A stretch of 11,949 bases of DNA from a bacterium (GTDB taxonomy: Bacteria > Vulcanimicrobiota > Vulcanimicrobiia > Vulcanimicrobiales > SCRA01), in contig JAGWST010000154.1 in NCBI GenBank assembly GCA_028869325.1, positions 1 through 11,949 on the forward strand, given 5' to 3'. Shown piece by piece: positions 1 through 7,731 of the stretch; position 1 is the first letter of the stretch, and each line of letters starts with the position of its first letter. A program made the position numbers and the translations under genes. Under the pieces are notes generated by a model that was given only the letters and a program-made list of their open reading frames with translations, was not told the origin of the DNA and ran no database searches.

Positions 1-26
1 GTACCGGCGGCCTGATCGTGCACAAC
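1..26 (+). other. C-terminal end of an intein interrupting the UvrB Walker A motif (partial)
   Basis: The frame that continues into UvrB begins Thr-Gly-Gly-Leu-Ile-Val-His-Asn (bases 3-26), followed by Thr (27-29). A hydrophobic run ending in Val-His-Asn before Cys, Ser or Thr is the classical C-terminal splice motif of inteins (penultimate His, terminal cyclising Asn, +1 nucleophile). In E. coli UvrB the P-loop Thr is followed by 13 residues up to the Pro of its Leu-Gln-Arg-Pro segment. Here the Thr at 27-29 is likewise followed by exactly 13 residues to the Pro of Val-Gln-Lys-Pro. The Thr is therefore the P-loop Thr, and the residues before it are foreign to UvrB. The insertion point would be between Lys and Thr of GxGKT, a site inteins favour in other P-loop proteins. 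Only eight intein residues are visible, so its class and any homing endonuclease cannot be judged. Confidence 0.72.
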
Positions 27-1937
27 ACGATGGCGATGGCGGCGGTGGTGGCGGAGGTACAGAAACCTACGCTGGTTCTCTGCCACAACAAGACGCTGGC
101 GGCACAGCTCTGCGCAGAGTTCAAGGAGTTCTTCCCGAACAACGCCGTCGAGTATTTCGTCTCCTACTTCGACTACTACCAGCCTGAGGCGTACATCGCC
201 CACACCGACACGTACATCGAGAAGGACAGCTCGATCAACGACGAGATCGAGCGCCTGCGCCATAGCGCCACGCAAGCGCTGCTGACACGCCCGGACACGC
301 TGATCGTGGCCTCGGTCTCGTGCATCTACGGCCTGGGCTCGCCGGCCGATTACCTGGAGCTGTCCTGCCGCATTCGCGTGGGCGAGGAGTGGGACCGCGA
401 CGGATTGCTGCGCAAGCTGGTGGACATGCAATACCGGCGCAACGATCTCAATCTCGTGCGCGGGACCTTCCGCGTGCGCGGCGACACGCTGGAGTTCGTG
501 GGGGTCGATGAGGAGCTGGTGCACCGCATCGAGTTCTGGGGCGACGAGATCAGCGCCATCAACGTCGTCAACCAGCTCACCGGCGAGTACGTGGAGTCGA
601 AAGACGAGCTGATGATCTTTCCGGCCAAGCACTTCATCACGCCGGAGGAGAAGATGCAGCGCGCCATCCGCTCCATCGAAGAGGAGCTGCAAGAGCGCCT
701 GGCGTGGTTCCGCAGCCACGGCAAGCTGCTCGAGGCGCAGCGTCTGGAGATGCGCACCAACTACGACCTGGACATGCTGCGCGAGGTGGGCTACTGCAAC
801 GGCATCGAGAACTACTCGCGGCACCTGACCGGGCGCGAGCCGGGCTCCACGCCGTGGTGTCTATTGGACTTCTTTCCCAAGGACTGGCTGCTCTTCGTGG
901 ACGAGTCGCACGTCACGCTGCCGCAGGTGCGTGGGATGTACGGCGGTGACCGGTCGCGCAAGGAGTCGCTCGTCGAGCACGGCTTTCGCCTCCCCAGCGC
1001 CATCGACAACCGGCCGCTCTTCTTCGAGGAGTTCGAGCAGCACCTCAACCAGGTCGTCTATGTCTCAGCGACGCCGGCATCGTACGAGATCGGCAAAGCG
1101 GCGCAAGTCGTGGAGATGATCGTGCGCCCGACCGGCTTGGTGGACCCCGAAGTGGAGGTGCGCGCGACGCGTAACCAGGTCGACGGCCTGATGGAGGAGG
1201 TACGCCGCCGCAGCACGCGCAACGAGCGCGTGCTGGTCACCACGCTCACCAAGAAGATGGCCGAGGACCTCACCGACTTTCTGTTGGAGATGGGCTTTCG
1301 CGTGCGCTATATGCACTCCGAGGTGGAGACGCTGGAGCGCATCGCCATCCTGCGCGATCTGCGGCTGGGCGAGTTCGACGTGCTGGTCGGCATCAATCTG
1401 TTGCGCGAGGGGCTCGATCTGCCGGAGGTCTCGCTGGTGGGCATCCTCGACGCCGACAAGGAGGGCTACCTGCGCTCCTCGACGTCGCTCATCCAGACCA
1501 TCGGCCGCGCCGCACGCAACGTGGAAGGCAAGGTGATCATGTACGCCGACGTGATCACGGAGTCGATGGCGCGCGCGATCGACGAGACCAAGCGCCGCCG
1601 CGAGATGCAGATCGCCTACAACTTGGAGCATGGCATCGAGCCGCGCACGGTGCGCAAGCAGATTCGCGACATTCTGGCGCAGGTCGGGGCCCCGGCGGAG
1701 GGTGCGGCCGAGGCCGTCAAGAGCGATCGCCTGCCGCGCGAGGTTGCGCTGGCGATGGCCAGAGACCTGGAGCAACAGATGAAGCAGGCCGCGGCCAACT
1801 TGGAGTTCGAGAAGGCGGCAGCCCTGCGCGACGAGCTGATGGAGCTGCGCAAGCAATTGGGCGGCAACGAGTCGGTGCTCTTCCAGGGCAAGGCCCCGAA
1901 GATCTTCGAGAAGTCGCTCACCGAGCTGCTGCGCTAA
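3..1937 (+). CDS. uvrB: Excinuclease ABC subunit UvrB, 5' truncated by the window edge
   Basis: UvrB is the damage-verifying helicase-like subunit of the UvrABC nucleotide excision repair complex. The extein starts at Thr (27-29), and the UvrB N-terminus and the rest of the P-loop lie upstream of the window. Visible family features in order: the NKTLAAQL segment (motif Ia region); the beta-hairpin and aromatic region from [10 protein letters not shown] to RLRHSAT (165-272) that clamps DNA; the GTFRVRGD segment; Walker B DESH (900-911); SATP (1065-1076); [14 protein letters not shown]; the motif VI-like TIGRAARNV (about 1497-1523); and a C-terminal UVR domain (1767-1853) that contacts UvrC. 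The GTG at 18 would initiate an open frame, but it is an internal Val of the presumed intein and not a start. The C-terminus is complete, ending at TAA 1935-1937. pabBC follows after 9 bases, so the two may be co-transcribed. Confidence 0.97.
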   Translation, partial: TGGLIVHNTMAMAAVVAEVQKPTLVLCHNKTLAAQLCAEFKEFFPNNAVEYFVSYFDYYQPEAYIAHTDTYIEKDSSINDEIERLRHSATQALLTRPDTLIVASVSCIYGLGSPADYLELSCRIRVGEEWDRDGLLRKLVDMQYRRNDLNLVRGTFRVRGDTLEFVGVDEELVHRIEFWGDEISAINVVNQLTGEYVESKDELMIFPAKHFITPEEKMQRAIRSIEEELQERLAWFRSHGKLLEAQRLEMRTNYDLDMLREVGYCNGIENYSRHLTGREPGSTPWCLLDFFPKDWLLFVDESHVTLPQVRGMYGGDRSRKESLVEHGFRLPSAIDNRPLFFEEFEQHLNQVVYVSATPASYEIGKAAQVVEMIVRPTGLVDPEVEVRATRNQVDGLMEEVRRRSTRNERVLVTTLTKKMAEDLTDFLLEMGFRVRYMHSEVETLERIAILRDLRLGEFDVLVGINLLREGLDLPEVSLVGILDADKEGYLRSSTSLIQTIGRAARNVEGKVIMYADVITESMARAIDETKRRREMQIAYNLEHGIEPRTVRKQIRDILAQVGAPAEGAAEAVKSDRLPREVALAMARDLEQQMKQAAANLEFEKAAALRDELMELRKQLGGNESVLFQGKAPKIFEKSLTELLR

Positions 1938-1946
1938 AGGCGCCGC

Positions 1947-3623
1947 GTGGAACTCGTCCTTGAAGGAGCGCAAGTTCGCGCGTTTCGTAATCCACTCGAG
2001 ATTATCACCACCGCATGCACTGGCGACGTCGACGCTGCGCTGCAACGCGTCGATCGGGCGCTCGACGCCGGGCACTACGTGGCGGGTTTCCTCTCGTACG
2101 AGCTGGGCATGGCGCTTCTACCGCGGCTCCCGGAGCCACCCACAAGCGAGGCTCCGCTCTTGATGCTCGGCGTATATGACCACCCTGTGGAACCGCCCAA
2201 CGAAAAATGCGCTAATTATGAGGTGACGCCGTTGGTCGGCGGCATCCCGCGCAGGCGCTACGGCGATGACATCGCCGCGCTGCTTCACGCGATTAGGGAA
2301 GGCGATCTCTATCAGGCAAACTATTCGGTCCCGTTCTCGTTCGGCTTTTCCGGCGACCCGTGGGGACTCTTCCAAGCGTTGTGCGCGCGCTGCGCAGCTG
2401 GACACGCGGCATTCGTGCGCTGGGGAGGCCGTGCGCTGCTCTCGTGTTCGCCCGAGCTGTTTCTCTCGCTCGACGGTTCCCATGTGAAGGCCAAGCCGAT
2501 GAAAGGGACCACCACGCTCGAAGCGATCGACGATCTGCGCTCGGCGAAGAATCGCGCCGAGCACGTCATGATCGTCGATCTCTTGCGCAACGACCTCCAC
2601 CGCATCTGCAGCGACGTGCGCGTGGAGCGGCTCTTTGAGATCGAGCGCCATCCGACGTTTGCCACAATGACTTCCACGATCATCGGTACATTGCGCCGCG
2701 GCGTTCGCATGCGAGAACTGCTCGGCGCGACATTTCCATGCGGCAGCGTCACGGGGGCGCCGAAGATCGCCGCGATGCAGCATATCGCGCGGCTCGAGCG
2801 CCGCCCACGCGGTCCCTACACCGGCAGCATCGGTTATCTAGCCCCAGACCGGAGCGGCTCCTGGAACGTCGCGATCCGCACCGCCCACCTTGATCTCGCG
2901 CGGGGAACGGGGGTCCTCGAGATCGGCGGCGGCATCGTTGCCGACTCCACCAGCGAGGCGGAATGGGCGGAGGTGCTGATCAAGCGCCGATTCTTCGCCG
3001 AGCTTGCGCCGCGCGTCGAGATCCTGGAGACGCTGCGCCGCGAGGCGGATGGCGGCTACCGCGCGCTGGAGGCGCATCTCCGGCGCATGGAGCGTAGCGC
3101 CGATGTTCTGGCCTACCCGTTCGACCGCGCGGCGGCGCAGAGGGCGCTTCACGCCGTGCCCGCGAGCAACGAAGCCGTGCTCGTGCGGTTTGCCCTCGGG
3201 GCCAGCGGTGACCTCACCATCACGACGCGTTCGCTTCGTACGCCGCCCGAGCCGGTCACGATCGCCATCGCGCCGCAGCGGCTCTCCACCGGCGACCCGC
3301 TCCTGATGCACAAGACATCGTGGCGCCCCCGCCATGATGCCGCCTCGCGCTGGGCCGCCGAACGGGCCGTCTTCGAGGCGCTGCTCTGCAACGAGCGCGG
3401 TGAGATCGCCGATGGCGCGCGCACGAGCGTCTTCGCGCGCATCCATGGACGACTGCTGACGCCTGCGCTGGAGAGCGGCGCACTGCCGGGGACCCTTCGC
3501 GCGGGCCTACTCGCCGAAGGCCTCGTCGCAACCGCCGTCCTCACGCCGAACGACCTCGTTTCGGCGAGTGAGCTGTACGTAGGCAACAGCGCGCGCGGTC
3601 TCGTGCGCGCGCAGTTGCGCTAA
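1947..3623 (+). CDS. pabB: Fused aminodeoxychorismate synthase component I / aminodeoxychorismate lyase (PabB-PabC)
   Basis: This 558-residue bifunctional protein of the p-aminobenzoate branch of folate synthesis converts chorismate to 4-amino-4-deoxychorismate and then removes pyruvate to give PABA. Residues about 1-355 are the chorismate-binding domain. PMKGT has Lys186, matching the catalytic Lys of PabB, where anthranilate synthases have Ala. Also present are DLLRNDL (211-217), CGSVTGAPK (265-273) and EIGGGIVADST (325-335). Residues about 356-558 are a fold-type IV PLP enzyme: the HKTSWR motif places the Schiff-base Lys at 456, followed by NERGEIADGARTSVF (482-496) and GALPGTLRAG (511-520). 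The GTG start at 1947 has an AAGG Shine-Dalgarno-like sequence at 1937-1940, six bases upstream and overlapping the uvrB stop. There is no glutaminase (PabA) domain, so an amidotransferase partner must be encoded elsewhere or ammonia is used directly. The C-terminal half shares its fold with the ilvE product at the other end of the window. Confidence 0.93.
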   Translation: MELVLEGAQVRAFRNPLEIITTACTGDVDAALQRVDRALDAGHYVAGFLSYELGMALLPRLPEPPTSEAPLLMLGVYDHPVEPPNEKCANYEVTPLVGGIPRRRYGDDIAALLHAIREGDLYQANYSVPFSFGFSGDPWGLFQALCARCAAGHAAFVRWGGRALLSCSPELFLSLDGSHVKAKPMKGTTTLEAIDDLRSAKNRAEHVMIVDLLRNDLHRICSDVRVERLFEIERHPTFATMTSTIIGTLRRGVRMRELLGATFPCGSVTGAPKIAAMQHIARLERRPRGPYTGSIGYLAPDRSGSWNVAIRTAHLDLARGTGVLEIGGGIVADSTSEAEWAEVLIKRRFFAELAPRVEILETLRREADGGYRALEAHLRRMERSADVLAYPFDRAAAQRALHAVPASNEAVLVRFALGASGDLTITTRSLRTPPEPVTIAIAPQRLSTGDPLLMHKTSWRPRHDAASRWAAERAVFEALLCNERGEIADGARTSVFARIHGRLLTPALESGALPGTLRAGLLAEGLVATAVLTPNDLVSASELYVGNSARGLVRAQLR

Positions 3624-3659
3624 CCGATCCTAACGGAGGTTCACGGTCACCGCGCACGG

Positions 3660-5078
3660 CTATTCGTAGCCCGCTTCGATGCCGCGCTCTCCTTCCAGCA
3701 TCGGGACGGGACGGGTAAGCGGCGGCGACGCGGCGAGCGGTTCACGCTCCCACCATGCGTCGAGGCGGAGCTTCGCAGCCGTCAGGGCCACGCGCATGCC
3801 CCAGCCGCAGATCCAAGCGAGTGGCACGCCGAAGAGGCCCAGCCCCGCGACGTGGATGAAGAGCCAGGCCAGCGGCAGCACCACCAAACTCGTGGCCGTC
3901 CCCACGATCATGGAGAAGCGCGTGTCGCCCGCGGCACGGATGGCCGAGATGCCGATGATGGCGTGGCCTTTCAGCGGCATCGTCAGCATGTAGAGCGCCA
4001 TCGGTCCGGCGGCCAGCGCCGCCAGTGCCGGCTGGAGCGTCAGCGCGAAGGCGATGGGCCAGGCCAAGGCCGCGAGCCCCGCCCCGCAGATCAGACAGGC
4101 AACCGTGCCCAGGCGCATCGAGCGCGCGTGAAACCAGCGCGCCCCCTGGGGATCGCGCGCGCCGAGGCGCTGACCGATCACCGTCTGCGCGGCGTAGCCG
4201 AACGGACCGGGGAGCGCGAAGCTCAGCTCGGCGACCACGTTGATCGCGCGCAACGCCGCCACGGCGGCCACGCCTAGCGGCGCCACCAACCCCACCATGA
4301 CGAGGTCGGGCGTGAGCATGGCGGCCAAGAAGGCCACCTCGGGCAGTGCCAGCACCACGCTCTGACGGGCCAATTGCCAGTCGACGTCGAGCCGCTCGAG
4401 GATCTTCAAGTCGGCGCGGCGCTTGACGAGGAAGACGCAGTAGACGAAGCCCGCGCACTCCGCCAAGAGCGAGGAGACGCCCGCGCCGGCGATGCCGAAC
4501 GGATGGTGCGTGCCGATGCCCAAGGCGAGGACCGCCAGCAGCGGCAGGTGGACGGCGTTGATGACCACCAGCACATGTACCGTGGGCTTGGCGTCCCCCG
4601 CGACGCTGAGCGCCGAGAGCGTGACGATCTCGTAGGCGATGAACAGCATGGTGAGCGCGCGCAGCGTCAGGTAGAGCGCGCCTTGATGGAGGACCGGCAG
4701 CGGGCCGATCAGCGCGCGCAGCATGGCCTCGCCGCCGATGGCCGTAGCGGCGGCGAAGACGGCCGCCAAGGCGAACGGCGCCACCGACGAGGCACGCACC
4801 ACGCGGCCGAAGCCGGAGTAGTCGCGCGCGCCGATGTACTGCGCTCCGAGAATCGAGAGCCCGGAACGCATGCCGTAGACCAGCGCGACCATGACGGCGA
4901 AGATCGCCGTCGCGGCGCTGAGGGCGGCCAGCGGCTCGCGGCCGAGCGCACCGACGGCGATCGTGTCGCCGATGCCTAGGAGCTGATCGGCGAGTAACGA
5001 GACGATCTGCGGTACGACGAGGCGCCCCACGACGCCGCGTAGGTCGCGATGATCGATCACGTCGTCGCGAGGAGTCAC
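3660..5078 (-). CDS. MATE-family multidrug/toxin efflux transporter
   Basis: The product is a 472-residue polytopic inner-membrane protein of the MATE (NorM/DinF-type) cation-coupled antiporter family. About twelve hydrophobic segments form two homologous halves. The N-terminal half begins LVVPQIVSLLADQLLGIGDT (about 20-39) and continues LGREPLAALSAATAIF (45-60); this matches the MATE start, in which a Pro and a helix-1 Asp occur in a 'P..l..l.....D' pattern. The second half begins near LALPEVAFLAAMLTPDLVMVG (about 248). RAINVVAELSFALPGPFGYA and 'IGQRLGARDP' are further MATE hallmarks. It starts at GTG 5078 with only a weak AAGG-like sequence immediately before it. It is convergent with pabBC (36-bp gap) and divergent from the GH38 gene, with which it shares a rearranged control region. 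The substrate cannot be inferred. Confidence 0.9.
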   Translation of the reverse strand: MTPRDDVIDHRDLRGVVGRLVVPQIVSLLADQLLGIGDTIAVGALGREPLAALSAATAIFAVMVALVYGMRSGLSILGAQYIGARDYSGFGRVVRASSVAPFALAAVFAAATAIGGEAMLRALIGPLPVLHQGALYLTLRALTMLFIAYEIVTLSALSVAGDAKPTVHVLVVINAVHLPLLAVLALGIGTHHPFGIAGAGVSSLLAECAGFVYCVFLVKRRADLKILERLDVDWQLARQSVVLALPEVAFLAAMLTPDLVMVGLVAPLGVAAVAALRAINVVAELSFALPGPFGYAAQTVIGQRLGARDPQGARWFHARSMRLGTVACLICGAGLAALAWPIAFALTLQPALAALAAGPMALYMLTMPLKGHAIIGISAIRAAGDTRFSMIVGTATSLVVLPLAWLFIHVAGLGLFGVPLAWICGWGMRVALTAAKLRLDAWWEREPLAASPPLTRPVPMLEGERGIEAGYE

Positions 5079-5088
5079 CTTCGTGCGT

Positions 5089-5146
5089 TCGAGCAGGGTG
5101 CGCGGGGGCCTTTGCGAATGGCGGGATCGTGAAGGTTACGTTTACG
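5089..5146 (+). repeat. 58-bp direct repeat, copy 1 (MATE-proximal)
   Basis: This copy matches 5229-5286 without gaps, with 10 mismatches in 58 positions by hand alignment (about 83% identity). It covers the intergenic DNA just upstream of the MATE start plus six GH38-like start codons. The central block GGGCCTTTGCGAATGGCG is identical in both copies. Confidence 0.85.
5108..5122. promoter_or_regulatory. Imperfect palindrome, possible operator, copy 1
   Basis: GCCTTTGCGAATGGC has the dyad form GCC-N-TT-NNN-AA-N-GGC, with 5 of 7 arm positions symmetric. It lies between the divergent MATE and GH38 starts and is repeated unchanged at 5248-5262. Conservation between diverged repeat copies is the main reason to suspect a regulator-binding site. 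No regulator gene is adjacent, and no convincing -35/-10 pair could be placed around it. Confidence 0.3.
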
Positions 5147-5148
5147 CG
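5129..5148 (+). pseudogene. Remnant start of a second GH38 alpha-mannosidase gene
   Basis: GTG at 5129 reads Met-Lys-Val-Thr-Phe-Thr-Arg-Arg-Pro and then TAG (5156-5158). The intact GH38 gene begins Met-Lys-Leu-Ser-Phe-Thr at exactly the same point of the other repeat copy. The two differing residues are conservative (Leu/Val, Ser/Thr). The resemblance ends at about 5146, where a MATE fragment on the opposite strand begins. It is too short to be a functional gene and is most simply the stump of a deleted GH38 paralogue that was divergent from the intact MATE gene. Confidence 0.5.
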
Positions 5149-5229
5149 CAGACCGTAGACCAGCGAGACCAGGATGACGAAGATCGCCGTCGCCCCGCTG
5201 AGCGCGGCCAGTGGTCCACGCCCCAGCGT
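5146..5229 (-). pseudogene. Fragment of a second MATE transporter gene (residues about 45-71)
   Basis: Minus-strand translation gives LGRGPLAALSGATAIF followed by VILVSLVYGLR. The intact MATE protein has LGREPLAALSAATAIF and AVMVALVYGMR at residues 45-71. The DNA aligns without gaps at a constant 280-bp offset (for example 5151-5230 with 4871-4950), with about 17 mismatches in 80 positions. Seven of 27 residues differ; five are conservative hydrophobic or small replacements (Ala/Val, Val/Ile, Met/Leu twice, Ala/Ser), the others being Glu/Gly and Ala/Gly. The fragment has no start codon, no helix-1 region and no downstream continuation. It is a relic left by deletion and not a small gene. Confidence 0.75.
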
Positions 5230-5286
5230 CGAGCAGGGCGTGCGTGGGCCTTTGCGAATGGCGTCTGCGTGAAGCTCTCGTTTACG
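5229..5286 (+). repeat. 58-bp direct repeat, copy 2 (GH38-proximal)
   Basis: This is the second copy of the repeat at 5089-5146, offset by 140 bp. It contains the probable GTG start and first six codons of the intact GH38 gene and the duplicate palindrome. The MATE-type similarity on its left ends where this repeat begins. Confidence 0.85.
5248..5262. promoter_or_regulatory. Imperfect palindrome, possible operator, copy 2
   Basis: The 15-base dyad is identical to that at 5108-5122 and ends 6 bases before the GTG start of the GH38 gene. If it is an operator, protein bound here would block the GH38 initiation region. The conserved block could instead carry a promoter or translation signal, because no clear Shine-Dalgarno sequence precedes the GH38 start. 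Confidence 0.3.
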
Positions 5287-7731
5287 ATAGAAGAGCGCGC
5301 TGAGCCGACGATCTTGCGCGCGCGGCTTGCGCGCGTTCCGCGCGGCGCGCTGCTGCTCTATCGTTGGTATGCGGGCGCGCTGCTGCGGCAGGACGGCGCC
5401 GTCTGCGGCGCCTTCGATCGCGAGCATCGCGCCGTCGCCCTACGCGAGAGCGAGGTCCCCAGCGAGCTCACGCTAGAGGTTGAGCCGCACGGCTTGCCGG
5501 CCAGCGGCCTGCCGTCGGGGCCGGGGCTGCGCTGGAGCTGGATGCAGCGCGCACGCGCGATACCGCTGCACGCCCGCTTGTTGCTGGCGAGCGAGCCGCA
5601 GCGGTTCCAGGAGCTCTCCTCGCATTCGCCGGCAGCGGTCGGCCATGCGCACCTCGACGTCGCCTGGCTCTGGACCAACGTGCAGGCGCGGCGCAAGTTC
5701 GCGCGTACGATGGCCAATCAGGTGCGCTACGTGGAGGACGACCAGGCCTTCATCTTCGCGCAGTCGCAGCCGCAGCTCTACGCGTGGCTGGCAGAGGACC
5801 AGCCGGCGCTCTTCCAGCACGTGCGCGCGCTGGCCGAAGAGGGCCGCGTCGACGCGAGCGTCGCCGCCATGTGGGTGGAGCCGGATTGCCACGCGCCGAG
5901 CGGCGAGTCGCTGCTGCGCCAGCTGGCATACGGGCGGCGCTACGCGCGCGAGCAGCTGGGCACGGAGGCGGAGGTCTGCTGGCTTCCGGATAGCTTTGGC
6001 TTCCCCTCAACCCTGCCGACGCTCCTGGCGCATGCCGGAGCGGCGTACTTCTACACCACCAAGCTGCGTTGGAACGAGCGCACGCGTTTTCCGTACACGC
6101 GGTGGTGGTGGGAGGGGCCCGACGGCGCGCGCTTACTAGCCGTGCTGGGTGGCTCGTACGAAGGCGCGGCGACGCCCCGCCGCATCGCGCAGGCGCGCGA
6201 CGAGGAGACGCCGCTGGTGGTGGGCTACGGCGACGGCGGCGGAGGGCCCACCTTGGGAACGCTGGCGGAGGTGCGCGAGGCGGGGCTGCCGTGGACGGGC
6301 GCGGCGTCCTGGTTCGCGCGGACCGCGCAGCACGCCGGAGCCGCGCTTCCCACCTACCGCGGCGAGCTCTATCTGGAATATCACCGCGGCACCTATACCA
6401 CGAATGCCGCGTTGAAGGGCGCCAACGCGATGTTGGAGCTGCAGCTTGGGCACGCGGAGGAGCTGACCGCGTGGTGCACCGCGATGCGCGTGGCGCAGTC
6501 GATGCTGCGCGAGAGCCGCGCCGATCTCGCGGCGGCCTGGCGCGGCGTCCTGACCCAGCAGTTTCACGACGTCATCGCCGGCACGTCGATCGCCTCGGTG
6601 ACGCATGACGCGCTGGAGGCGTACGCGGCGGCACAGCGGCGCGTCGATGCGGTGCTGGCGCGCGCGGCCGCCGTGCTGCCCCGCGAGGGCCACGGGCGCG
6701 GCGGACGCGGGCTGGAGATCGTTCCGCCGGTCGCGCAGGAGGACGGGACCTGGCTGCTTGACAACGGTCACGTGCGCGCGCGCGTCGACGGCGCCGGAGC
6801 CATCGTCGCGCTGGAGGCGGGCGGCGAGGGGTACGTCAAGCGCGCCAACGTCCTGCGTGCCTTCGTGGATCGGCCGCGCGCGTGGGAGGCCTGGAATCTG
6901 GACGCCGGCTATCGCCGGCGGCCCTTGCAATTGGGCGCCGCCACCGTGCAGGGCGCGCGCGACGGCGTGCTGGTGCGGCGCACGCTGGGTGCCTCGGAGA
7001 TCGAGCAGCACATCGCCGCTTGGCCCGGCGAGCCGTGGGTGCGCGTGGTGACGCGCGTGGCGTGGCGCGAGCGCCGCACGATCCTGCGCGTGGAGCACAC
7101 GTTCGAGCGCGACGACGAGCAGGCGATCTTCGGCGAGCCTCACGGCACGCTGAGCCGCCCGGTACGCCCGGGCAGCGAGGCGGAGCGCGCCAAGTTCGAG
7201 GCGCCGGGGCAGCGCTTCTGCTCCGTCGCCGGCTGTGCCGTCTTCACGGTCGACCGCTACGGCTGGAGTCTCGCACCGGGGCAAGACGGCGGCGTAGAGG
7301 TGGGTCTCTCGCTCTTGCGCGGCAGCACCTGGCCCGACCCCGAGGCGGATGCCGGCGAGCACGTGGTGGAGTATGCGTTGGTGCCGCACGGCGGCGCATC
7401 GCTGGGGGAGCTGGAGCGCGCCTGGCAGCGCTTCGCGCAGCCGCGCCGCCCGCCGCTGATCCACTGCCACGCGGCGAATACGATCGTGGTGGCCGTCAAG
7501 CCGGCCGACGACGGCGAGGGAGTGGTCGTACGCGTGCGCGAGTGCGACGGCGTGGGCGGTGAGGTCCCGCTGGAGTTCTCCATCCGCCCGCTCGCCGTCG
7601 AGCGGGTCGATGGGGAGGAGCGGCCGGTGCCCGGCGGCGCACTGCACCTGGACGACTGCACGATCCGCCTTCCCATGCGCGCCTTCGGCCTAGCCGCCGT
7701 GCGCGCGCACTACCCGATCAAGGACTTTTGA
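5269..7731 (+). CDS. Glycoside hydrolase family 38 (alpha-mannosidase-like)
   Basis: The product is an 820-residue retaining, zinc-dependent alpha-mannosidase family enzyme. GHAHLDVAWLW (125-135) carries two Zn ligands, His128 and Asp130. LPDSFGFPSTLP carries the probable nucleophile/Zn ligand Asp241. WWEGPDGARLL (about 279-289), EYHRGTYTTNAALK (370-383) and QQFHDVIAGTS (His433, Asp434) complete the GH38 catalytic and helical domains. The rest, to 820, is the beta-rich C-terminal region usual for the family. No signal peptide is visible, so it is probably cytoplasmic and acts on imported or internal mannosides. The open frame extends back to 5083, but that stretch consists of duplicated intergenic DNA and antisense MATE sequence. 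GTG 5269 begins the codons shared by both repeat copies and is the preferred start, although no good Shine-Dalgarno sequence precedes it. The gene heads an operon with the HAD and membrane protein genes. The exact substrate is unknown. Confidence 0.9.
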   Translation: MKLSFTIEERAEPTILRARLARVPRGALLLYRWYAGALLRQDGAVCGAFDREHRAVALRESEVPSELTLEVEPHGLPASGLPSGPGLRWSWMQRARAIPLHARLLLASEPQRFQELSSHSPAAVGHAHLDVAWLWTNVQARRKFARTMANQVRYVEDDQAFIFAQSQPQLYAWLAEDQPALFQHVRALAEEGRVDASVAAMWVEPDCHAPSGESLLRQLAYGRRYAREQLGTEAEVCWLPDSFGFPSTLPTLLAHAGAAYFYTTKLRWNERTRFPYTRWWWEGPDGARLLAVLGGSYEGAATPRRIAQARDEETPLVVGYGDGGGGPTLGTLAEVREAGLPWTGAASWFARTAQHAGAALPTYRGELYLEYHRGTYTTNAALKGANAMLELQLGHAEELTAWCTAMRVAQSMLRESRADLAAAWRGVLTQQFHDVIAGTSIASVTHDALEAYAAAQRRVDAVLARAAAVLPREGHGRGGRGLEIVPPVAQEDGTWLLDNGHVRARVDGAGAIVALEAGGEGYVKRANVLRAFVDRPRAWEAWNLDAGYRRRPLQLGAATVQGARDGVLVRRTLGASEIEQHIAAWPGEPWVRVVTRVAWRERRTILRVEHTFERDDEQAIFGEPHGTLSRPVRPGSEAERAKFEAPGQRFCSVAGCAVFTVDRYGWSLAPGQDGGVEVGLSLLRGSTWPDPEADAGEHVVEYALVPHGGASLGELERAWQRFAQPRRPPLIHCHAANTIVVAVKPADDGEGVVVRVRECDGVGGEVPLEFSIRPLAVERVDGEERPVPGGALHLDDCTIRLPMRAFGLAAVRAHYPIKDF

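Noticed and set aside
18..20. GTG as the start codon of uvrB
   Set aside because: It would begin UvrB downstream of the P-loop. The codon is the Val of the intein-like Val-His-Asn motif, and the frame is open to the window edge.
3..29. UvrB that has simply lost its Walker A motif by mutation
   Set aside because: The downstream helicase motifs are intact, the Thr is in exact register, and the preceding residues match an intein C-terminus. An intein explains all three better than decay. An assembly error at the edge remains possible.
1065..2075. Long open frame antisense to uvrB and pabBC
   Set aside because: It runs opposite well-supported UvrB codons and gives a His/Arg/Leu-rich low-complexity product without recognisable motifs. 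It is a codon-bias shadow.
5083..5268. N-terminal extension of the GH38 protein from an upstream start at 5083
   Set aside because: This stretch is duplicated intergenic DNA plus the antisense strand of a MATE fragment. It gives a charged, low-complexity sequence with no GH38 similarity.
5119..5271. Four-codon ATG-GCG-NNN-NCG-TGA mini-frames overlapping the GH38 start in both repeat copies
   Set aside because: They could be coupled leader peptides, but there is no ribosome binding site and the pattern follows automatically from the repeat's identity.
3742..5427. Long minus-strand open frame overlapping the MATE gene in another frame
   Set aside because: Its product is Arg/Pro/His-rich, as expected of a G+C-rich shadow frame. 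Only its short segment at 5146-5229 is meaningful, and that is the MATE relic.
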